Source: an uncultured Clostridia bacterium (GTDB lineage: Bacteria > Bacillota > Clostridia > Christensenellales > Pumilibacteraceae). Taken from it: a DNA stretch of 5,093 nucleotides. Location of the stretch: the NCBI GenBank assembly GCA_934247335.1, contig CAKQJJ010000124.1, positions 1 to 5,093 on the forward strand, in the 5' to 3' direction. The notes beneath the pieces are model-generated. The model saw nothing but the letters and a program-made list of their open reading frames with translations, had not been told where the DNA came from and made no database searches. The position numbers were made by a program, and so were the translations under genes. Shown piece after piece: positions 1-5,093 of this stretch (position 1 is its first letter; the number at the start of each line of letters is the position of its first letter).

Positions 1-1
1 G

Positions 2-1504
2 ATCGGCGAACTCGAAGTAACCGGCGAAACCGTTACCCTTACCGCAACCGCTAAGTCCGCTGCAGGTAACGTAACCACCAAAGAAATCACCATCAAGGTC
101 GTTAAGGCATCCGCTAAGGAACTCAGCTACGACGTCGTTCTCGTCAAGAACGAAGACGCAGATCTGCGTTGCGGCGTAGGCGAAATCAACTACGGTACCC
201 TTAAGATCGGCGATATCCCCGCAAGCGAAGTTAAAAACGTAGGCGTGGAACTCGGCATCAAGACCTCCGAAGGTATCTATCTCACTCAGTTCAGCGCTGA
301 AATCTACTGGGCTGACAACACCAAGATCGTAAGAAACATCACCTTCATTCCTACCACCGAAGGAACTTATTATCTCGAAGTTCGCGTATTCGACGTTTAC
401 GGCAACAACTCCGTAAGAATGTATCCCATCGAAGTTGCTCCCAAAGCAGATTCCGACTCCAGACCCACCGGTCCGTCCGCAGGAACTCTGCCCACCTCCG
501 CAAACATCTACACCACCGTCGAACTCGTAAACAGCACTTTCACTCTCAACAATTACAGCACTTACGTTAAGGCTGCAGACGAAGACGTATACCTCGCAAC
601 CGCTCACGAAATCAGCGGCGGAAGATTCAGCCTCATGGGCGAAGAATTCGTAATGATGACCGCAGGTACCTACAAAGTTACCGATAAGCCGCTCATCGTC
701 ACCACCACCGATTACACCAAAGATTATCAGAGCAGCGTTGAAGGCTACGAAGCTTGGCTCAACAGCTATGCAATCGAAAAGAAGAGCATCGTTGCAAACC
801 AGGATACCGCAATTACTTTTGAAACCGTAGGAGCATCCGTTCCCGCATACGTTAAGGAAGTTAATTCCGAAGTTACCCTGCCCGCTATGATCGCTTACAA
901 CTCCGTTGAAAACGCAAAGAAGGAAGACATCAAAGTAGAAGTTACTCATTCTTCCGGCGTTGAAATGAAAGTTACCGAACAGGCTGACGGAACCTACACC
1001 TTCAAGCCCAACTCCAACGGTTCCTACACCGTTAAGTACACCGCTTCGGTCGGCGGCAGCAGCGACACCGTAAGCTTCACCGTTAAGGTAGGCGACATCA
1101 ACGCTCCCGAATTCACCGTTACCGAACACTCCAAGACCGCTAAGGTCGGCGACAAGTTTGAATTCAACGCAATCGAGCTTGTAGATAAGTCCGAAACCGG
1201 CGTAACCGTTCTCAAGACTCTCAGCAAGGACGGCTCCACCAAGGCAACCGTTAAGTCTCTCAGCGGAAAGGGCGAAAACATCACCTTCGACGCAGCAGGT
1301 ACCTACGAAGTTAAGTACGAAGTTACCGATAAAAACGGCAACACCGCTACCACCGTTTACACCATCACCGTAACCGAAGCTTCCGGCAACACCGTAAGCA
1401 CCATCATGGTAGTTACCATCGTTCTGATCGTAGTTGCAGTTGCTCTTATCGCAGGCATCGTTATCTACCTCATCGTAAGCCGCAAAAAGAAGACCACGAA
1501 GTAA
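2..1504 (+). CDS. Surface protein with Ig-like/PKD-like modules and C-terminal membrane anchor (5' partial)
   Basis: The last 500 residues of a cell-surface protein; the reading frame is open to the left edge, so the start is missing. The first possible start, GTG at 245, has no ribosome binding site and lies inside uninterrupted coding sequence with the same codon bias, so it is not the real start. The protein is rich in Thr, Val and Lys and built of beta-sandwich-like modules. Several end in the usual Ig/PKD pattern of GTY, alternating hydrophobics, then a D-x-x-GN turn (around residues 120-135, 329-345 and 431-447). Residues 467-492 form one long hydrophobic helix, followed by a short SRKKK-type tail, which predicts an extracellular N-terminal part and a cytoplasmic tail. 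No LPXTG sortase motif is present. Codon use is strongly biased (Asn nearly all AAC, Leu only CTN), suggesting high expression. Likely roles are adhesion or surface structure; the ligand is unknown. Family-level confidence is good, function is not resolved. Confidence 0.85.
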   Translation: MGELEVTGETVTLTATAKSAAGNVTTKEITIKVVKASAKELSYDVVLVKNEDADLRCGVGEINYGTLKIGDIPASEVKNVGVELGIKTSEGIYLTQFSAEIYWADNTKIVRNITFIPTTEGTYYLEVRVFDVYGNNSVRMYPIEVAPKADSDSRPTGPSAGTLPTSANIYTTVELVNSTFTLNNYSTYVKAADEDVYLATAHEISGGRFSLMGEEFVMMTAGTYKVTDKPLIVTTTDYTKDYQSSVEGYEAWLNSYAIEKKSIVANQDTAITFETVGASVPAYVKEVNSEVTLPAMIAYNSVENAKKEDIKVEVTHSSGVEMKVTEQADGTYTFKPNSNGSYTVKYTASVGGSSDTVSFTVKVGDINAPEFTVTEHSKTAKVGDKFEFNAIELVDKSETGVTVLKTLSKDGSTKATVKSLSGKGENITFDAAGTYEVKYEVTDKNGNTATTVYTITVTEASGNTVSTIMVVTIVLIVVAVALIAGIVIYLIVSRKKKTTK

Positions 1505-1530
1505 TCTTAAAAACAAATAAGTTACAAATG

Positions 1531-1569
1531 CAAGCTGTTCTTATAGATTTAAGGGCAGCTTGTTTTTCT
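1531..1569 (+). terminator. Intrinsic terminator of the surface-protein gene
   Basis: A 13-bp stem pairs 1531-1543 with 1550-1562. The outer seven pairs (CAAGCTG/CAGCTTG) are perfect, followed by two G-T wobbles and four Watson-Crick pairs, around a 6-nt loop (TAGATT). TTTTTCT follows at 1563-1569. It begins 27 nt after the stop codon of the surface-protein gene. Its T-tract directly touches the ribosome binding site of the next gene. Confidence 0.88.
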
Positions 1570-1575
1570 AAGGAG
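1570..1575 (+). promoter_or_regulatory. Ribosome binding site of the RnlA-like gene
   Basis: AAGGAG lies 4 nt before the ATG at 1580, a slightly short but workable spacing that fixes this start. It follows immediately after the terminator T-tract. No SigA-like promoter could be found in the 75-bp gap: the best -10-like string (TATAGA at 1542) lies inside the hairpin and lacks a well-spaced -35. Confidence 0.8.
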
Positions 1576-1579
1576 AACA

Positions 1580-3328
1580 ATGAGCGTTATTCCCGATAAA
1601 AAAGACTATAAAAACGTTGATAAAAGCACAGCCGCCGCTTTCCCCGATTTGCTCGTAAAAAACGGCTATGCCCTTGCCATGCACACCGCGCCCACCGAAA
1701 AAAGTCATTTCGACAGATTCGGACTTGTCAAAAACAATAAGCGCGTTGTGTTGGTGTACGACGTCAAAGCGTCTATATTGTCGATTACGGCTGCCGATGA
1801 GCAGTTTGCCGAAGTGTGTTCGCTTTGGAACAGATTTTCAAAATCGGCTTCTGCAAAAACAAAAACTTCCGACGATATCCAGCCAAAACAAAAGCTTTCG
1901 GCAAACCCTGCGCAGAATGCAAACAAAAGCAGCGCCGTAAATAAAGGCGCAAACGGTACGGAACGCGGAAACAACGGAAATAAAACAGCCGCCGTTTCGT
2001 CCGATTGCAATAAAACCGCAAACGACAAAAATGCGAAAAAGGGTACGTCCGGACAAGCTTCTGCAACCGGAAAAGATTCGGCTGCATCGCAAGGCGAAAA
2101 CGTCAATGTAGCAGGTAACAACGCAGCCAAGTCAAAGTCGAACGCGAAAAACGCCGATAAAAAAATCAAGACCGACAAAAACAAAAAAAATAAACAGGAC
2201 AAAAATCAGTCGGATAAAAATCGACAGGGCGATTTGAGTCAAAACGTGCAAGCCGCTGTGCCGAACGGCAAAACAAAAGAAGACGGCGCGTCGGAAAAAA
2301 CTCGTCAATCGGATTCCGCTGCGAAAGCAACCTCAGCGACAAACCAAAACGCAAAATCTGTCGACAATAAGCAATCGGCAAAGCGGCCCGAAGCGCAAAA
2401 AGGCAAAAAACAGCCCGCAACGCAACGAGAAGCGAAAAATGACAAACAGCCGAATAACGCAAAGCAAATTTCGGGCAAAAATCAAGCCGAATCGTCTGCG
2501 GATAAAAGTAACGAGCCGATTAAAAACGATTTTTCTTTGAAAAAGTACTCGGCGGAACGCTTCGATTACGCTTTGCAGTCGCTTAAAAACGCAAAAATCA
2601 AGTATAAATCGAAAGGCACGCAGGGCAGCGGAGCCGCGAGGGTGGACGTCTACGAAGTTTCGGAAAACAAAAACAAACTCACAGTCACCTTCATGCCCGA
2701 AAAACAAATTTTGCAGATTCAGGGCAAAGCAAACGATTTCAGCCGCAAAATTCAAACCTATTTCAGCGAGGGCGGAGATTATAAGTCCGCGGTCAAAGCT
2801 CACATCGAGCAAAAACAGACCGACGAAAAAGCCGCCGACGTCGAAAAAAGACTTAAAAAATATCTGCCGGTGGGCAGCACTCTGCTTTCTCCGCAGGCAA
2901 AAATCGACTTTTCGATAGGAATAGTTGACCTGCTTAGCGGAAATATCGTGTTGTCCGATTATTCGTCGCTGCTCATTCCGCCGTACCGAGGACTGGAAAA
3001 ATTGATTTTCGACCTCGAACAGGCTCAGGGCATCAAAGTAAAAATGGTTGGACAGGCGTATGAGAAGGACGAAAACGGAGCCTACGTGCTTAAAGCGCTT
3101 TATCGTAAACGCATCGGCAGCATAGTCTACGCCGAAGTCATGGCGGCTCTTTACACCGAATATAATTCCACCCGAAATTATTACGTTCATTCGGGTCCGC
3201 AACTGCAAAACAAAGTGATAAACGACAAAAATCAGGCGATTTCCATATACGAAAATATGCTTGCCGTCGTGGAATACAACGCGAAAAAGTTGCGTGAAAT
3301 CGGCTTTACTTTGAAAAAACAATCATAA
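1580..3328 (+). CDS. rnlA: RnlA-family HEPN endoribonuclease toxin with long low-complexity linker
   Basis: Predicted cytoplasmic mRNA endoribonuclease of the RnlA/LsoA family. In E. coli, RnlA cleaves mRNA, is held inactive by RnlB, and blocks T4 phage lacking Dmd. Domains: residues 8-87 resemble the RnlA N-terminal domain (DYKNVDK, compare SYKNLNL recalled from E. coli); 88-317 is a low-complexity linker; 318-400 resembles the second domain, with a KLTVTF and LQIQG pair that RnlA nearly shares; 403-578 is the HEPN/Dmd-binding domain. The two catalytic motifs known from E. coli RnlA (R255/E258 and R318/H323) appear here with identical spacing as R470-G-L-E473 and R532-N-Y-Y-V-H537. Without the linker the protein is about 352 residues, against 357 for E. 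coli RnlA. The ATG at 1580 is set by AAGGAG. No RnlB-like gene is adjacent. The homology was judged by eye against remembered sequence, so a profile search should confirm it; an inactive or domesticated relative is possible but the active-site residues argue against decay. Confidence 0.83.
   Translation: MSVIPDKKDYKNVDKSTAAAFPDLLVKNGYALAMHTAPTEKSHFDRFGLVKNNKRVVLVYDVKASILSITAADEQFAEVCSLWNRFSKSASAKTKTSDDIQPKQKLSANPAQNANKSSAVNKGANGTERGNNGNKTAAVSSDCNKTANDKNAKKGTSGQASATGKDSAASQGENVNVAGNNAAKSKSNAKNADKKIKTDKNKKNKQDKNQSDKNRQGDLSQNVQAAVPNGKTKEDGASEKTRQSDSAAKATSATNQNAKSVDNKQSAKRPEAQKGKKQPATQREAKNDKQPNNAKQISGKNQAESSADKSNEPIKNDFSLKKYSAERFDYALQSLKNAKIKYKSKGTQGSGAARVDVYEVSENKNKLTVTFMPEKQILQIQGKANDFSRKIQTYFSEGGDYKSAVKAHIEQKQTDEKAADVEKRLKKYLPVGSTLLSPQAKIDFSIGIVDLLSGNIVLSDYSSLLIPPYRGLEKLIFDLEQAQGIKVKMVGQAYEKDENGAYVLKALYRKRIGSIVYAEVMAALYTEYNSTRNYYVHSGPQLQNKVINDKNQAISIYENMLAVVEYNAKKLREIGFTLKKQS
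1841..2530 (+). other. Low-complexity, aromatic-free linker within the RnlA-like protein
   Basis: This segment encodes residues 88-317. It holds about 40 lysines and many Asn, Ala, Gln, Ser and Asp, only two leucines (106 and 219), and no Phe, Tyr or Trp. The coding strand is very rich in A, with AAA the dominant lysine codon. It is most likely disordered and positively charged, separating the N-terminal domain from the rest of the toxin. No exact tandem repeat unit was found; the sequence varies throughout while keeping composition, as expected of a diverging disordered linker. The flanking domains stay in frame, so it is part of the protein and not a frameshift. Confidence 0.85.
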
Positions 3329-3339
3329 ATATTCGTGCG

Positions 3340-3374
3340 GAAAGCGTGCTTCAAACGGTGCGCTTTCTTTTTTT
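3340..3374 (+). terminator. Intrinsic terminator of the RnlA-like gene
   Basis: A 10-bp stem pairs 3340-3349 (GAAAGCGTGC) with 3358-3367 (GTGCGCTTTC), including two G-T wobbles, around an 8-nt loop. Seven T residues follow at 3368-3374, then C and three more T. It starts 11 nt after the stop codon and separates the toxin gene from the lipoprotein gene. Confidence 0.88.
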
Positions 3375-3546
3375 CTTTATATCGCCGCGTACTGATGGAT
3401 TGACGAAGAAAATAAACGCCGTGCGAAATATAGCCGAGTAATTTTTTCTATAAATCTTTCACGCAGGTATGTCGAATTGCAGCCGCTACTTAAATTTAAC
3501 GGCAATTAAAACGGTAAAGTAAAGCTGCCTGTTTGTATTTTACGAC
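3375..3546. other. Intergenic segment with no supported gene
   Basis: About 170 bp of AT-rich sequence between the terminator and the promoter of the lipoprotein gene. It has no ORF with a ribosome binding site. The only structure seen is a weak interrupted inverted repeat: GCAGC (3479-3483) with GCTGC (3524-3528) and, inside it, TACTT (3487-3491) with AAGTA (3517-3521). This could be an operator, part of a small RNA, or chance. Confidence 0.5.
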
Positions 3547-3575
3547 TTGACAAAATTATAAATTTACGATATAAT
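3547..3575 (+). promoter_or_regulatory. Consensus SigA-type promoter of the lipoprotein peptidase gene
   Basis: TTGACA at 3547-3552 and TATAAT at 3570-3575 are both perfect consensus hexamers with the ideal 17-nt spacer. Transcription should start near 3582, giving a leader of only about 18 nt, nearly all ribosome binding site. There is therefore no room for a riboswitch or attenuator, so control, if any, would act at initiation. Confidence 0.92.
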
Positions 3576-3584
3576 TATGAGAGA

Positions 3585-3592
3585 AAAGGAGG
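3585..3592 (+). promoter_or_regulatory. Ribosome binding site of the lipoprotein peptidase gene
   Basis: AAAGGAGG, an almost complete anti-16S match, lies 7 nt before the ATG at 3600. It fixes the start codon and predicts efficient translation. Confidence 0.92.
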
Positions 3593-3599
3593 TTCGCCG

Positions 3600-5072
3600 A
3601 TGAAAAAATTAACGATTTTATTGATTGCGTTGTTGACGGCGACTTCCGCTTTTTTATTTTTTGCGTGCGGAGAGAGCAGCTATAATTCCCGCTATGAAAT
3701 TCAAAAATGCGACATGGAATATTTTTCTCCGGACGAGCGAACGCATTTCGACAAGCGTTACGACGGCGAACGTTTCATCGTATATTTTTCCGACAGTTGT
3801 TCGCCGCGCGCCGTAGACGAAATCGTGGACGTCATCGCTTCGTGCGCCGAAAAGCTGCGTGCCGATCGGTCGGCTAAAAGTCTTACGATTTACGTCGGCA
3901 GCGAGCTTGTCTGCTCAGCAGTTGACGACCCAACGAGCGCAGTGGTCACGCTCGATATCGGCGAGCGCAGTCAAACGGTATTGGCCTGGATCGCAGCCGC
4001 TGTGTACGGCGGAGATTTGCCGTTCGGAGTTTATGCCGGCATTGCCGCAAACGAAGATTTCGGTAGCCGCATTTACCTTGACCGCGACGGTATTGCCGCT
4101 CTCGGCTGCCTGTCGGAGCTGCAATTTCCGTTGTACGAAAACGACAATATGTCGGACGACGAACAGGCGAAAGCGTGGGATTTTTCCTACACGCTCGTGC
4201 GCGATCTGACGAAAGAAGGCAAAACTTACGCCGAAATCGCGTCGATGACAACGACTCAATTGTCCGATTTTATGCTTGCGCGTTACGGCGTTTCGCTGCC
4301 TGATTATACTTTTTATCCCTATTCCAAGGCAAGCGAATACAAGGTAAAACAGGGCGTTTTTACTTATTTTATCGATAAACAATTCGTCGATAACCTTTTT
4401 CCGCAAAACGTATTTCGCGCTTCAAGGTACGCAGTTCTCGCCGATTGGCTTGAAGATAATCGGTTGGCTACGCAACTTGCCGACGACTTTTTCGGAATAA
4501 CCGACATGTACGATATTCAGGTGATAGTAAAAAGCAATGTAAACTCTCTCATTTGCGGCGAGGCTATCGGCGATTGTATTCGTCTGTATTCGGCGTTCGC
4601 GTTCTCGCACGAGTACATGCATCACGTGCTTTTGAAAAAGAATATATCGTACGCGCTGAGCGAAGTGTTGCCGGATAGATTTGTCGGCGAAGTTAAATGG
4701 GCAAATCTCGGCTGCTTTTATCTTTACACCGTGTCGTCGCCCGTGTTTCCGTACGGCGAAGAGGAAAGGCAAACGCTTCTGAAAGCGCTCGATTTGTACA
4801 ACGAAGCGGTTGCCGAAAAAGCGGCGCCGGGAGCGTTTGACGTGAAGCTTTTTGCCGATTGCTACGCCGCCGAAAATACCCGCAAAGGCGAAAAGTGGAT
4901 ACACAGGCTCCAACCTTACAGTTTCGTCAATTTCATCGAAAAGACGTACGGCTTTGAAAGCGTTCTCGAATACAATAAAAACACCGCCGTGAAATTTAAC
5001 GGCAAAACGGTGACGGAGGTGCTTGAAGACTGGCTGAATTATCTTAGGAAGCGCGAATTTTTATCGCGATGA
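3600..5072 (+). CDS. Lipoprotein zinc metallopeptidase, gluzincin (Peptidase_MA-like) type
   Basis: Predicted membrane-anchored extracellular zinc peptidase of 490 residues. Residues 1-23 form a lipoprotein signal peptide: KK, a hydrophobic core, then FFAC with C23 as the likely lipidated cysteine; the -3 residue is Phe, a weak lipobox. H337-E-Y-M-H341 is an exact HExxH zinc motif. The following ALSEVLPDRF (352-361) fits the position of the LSEGLAEY-type helix of Peptidase_MA families, making E355 the likely third ligand. SFVNFIEKTYG (441-451) resembles the conserved segment near the end of that domain. Residues 31-300 have no motif I can name. Nine cysteines follow C23, many for an exported protein. 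The start is set by AAAGGAGG and the signal peptide. It has its own strong promoter, so it is not co-transcribed with the toxin gene by necessity. Substrate is unknown; cell-wall, surface or environmental proteins are possible. The peptidase assignment is fairly sure, the exact family less so. Confidence 0.82.
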   Translation: MKKLTILLIALLTATSAFLFFACGESSYNSRYEIQKCDMEYFSPDERTHFDKRYDGERFIVYFSDSCSPRAVDEIVDVIASCAEKLRADRSAKSLTIYVGSELVCSAVDDPTSAVVTLDIGERSQTVLAWIAAAVYGGDLPFGVYAGIAANEDFGSRIYLDRDGIAALGCLSELQFPLYENDNMSDDEQAKAWDFSYTLVRDLTKEGKTYAEIASMTTTQLSDFMLARYGVSLPDYTFYPYSKASEYKVKQGVFTYFIDKQFVDNLFPQNVFRASRYAVLADWLEDNRLATQLADDFFGITDMYDIQVIVKSNVNSLICGEAIGDCIRLYSAFAFSHEYMHHVLLKKNISYALSEVLPDRFVGEVKWANLGCFYLYTVSSPVFPYGEEERQTLLKALDLYNEAVAEKAAPGAFDVKLFADCYAAENTRKGEKWIHRLQPYSFVNFIEKTYGFESVLEYNKNTAVKFNGKTVTEVLEDWLNYLRKREFLSR

Positions 5073-5093
5073 CTTGACTTTTACACATAAAAG

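Noticed and set aside
245..247. GTG as the true start of the surface-protein gene
   Set aside because: The frame is open and coding-like back to position 2, with no ribosome binding site before the GTG; the gene is cut by the window edge.
662..1306. GCAGGTACCTAC occurring at 662-673 and 1295-1306 as a DNA repeat
   Set aside because: Both encode the AGTY motif common to the Ig-like modules with the same favoured codons; it reflects protein homology and codon bias, not a mobile or regulatory repeat.
1705..2202. Reverse-strand hydrophobic ORF that could be read as a membrane protein or antitoxin
   Set aside because: Its Phe/Leu/Ala richness is the reverse complement of Lys/Glu/Ala/Ser codons in the low-complexity linker; it is not a credible antitoxin gene.
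2333..3322. Long reverse-strand ORF of 329 codons
   Set aside because: It mirrors the lysine-rich RnlA-like gene, giving an implausible Phe/Arg/Leu-rich product; the forward frame has domain homology and a ribosome binding site.
3400..3434. TTGACG followed by TATAGC as an extra promoter
   Set aside because: The spacing is about 23 nt, far from the 17 expected, and no gene follows closely.
3469..3522. A 17-codon ORF in the intergenic gap
   Set aside because: No adequate ribosome binding site, no recognisable product, and a length expected by chance.
3915..4406. Reverse-strand ORF opposite the lipoprotein gene (and a similar one at 4422-4913)
   Set aside because: No ribosome binding site or recognisable domain; both overlap a well-supported gene.

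Overview
The window looks like chromosomal DNA from a Gram-positive bacterium of the Firmicutes, most likely an uncultured gut-type Clostridia member. The grounds are a textbook SigA promoter (TTGACA, 17 nt, TATAAT), a strong AAAGGAGG ribosome binding site, a lipoprotein signal peptide, two hairpin-plus-T-tract terminators, and a surface protein held by a C-terminal membrane helix with a lysine tail. No genus can be assigned from the sequence alone. All three genes read rightward. No tRNA, rRNA, CRISPR array or insertion sequence was seen.

Layout. (1) 2-1504: the last 500 residues of a large surface protein made of Ig-like/PKD-like beta modules and a C-terminal membrane anchor; its start lies outside the window. 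Its codon use is strongly biased, as in highly expressed genes. (2) 1531-1569: a strong intrinsic terminator whose T-tract runs straight into the ribosome binding site of the next gene. (3) 1580-3328: a 582-residue protein that I recognise as an RnlA-family HEPN endoribonuclease toxin. It matches E. coli RnlA in domain order and keeps the RxxE and RxxxxH active-site residues, but about 230 lysine/asparagine/alanine-rich residues with no aromatics are inserted between its first two domains. (4) 3340-3374: a second terminator, then about 170 bp with no convincing gene. (5) 3547-3592: a perfect promoter and ribosome binding site for (6) 3600-5072, a lipoprotein zinc metallopeptidase of the gluzincin (Peptidase_MA-like) type with an HEYMH motif.

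How they fit together. The three genes do not form an obvious pathway; each is followed or preceded by its own transcription signals. The surface protein and the lipoprotein peptidase both act at the cell envelope. The RnlA-like toxin between them is the unusual item. No RnlB-type antitoxin gene lies beside it, and it has no clear promoter, so it may depend on low-level read-through from the surface-protein transcript. The toxin's architecture and its solitary state are the main points worth following up.
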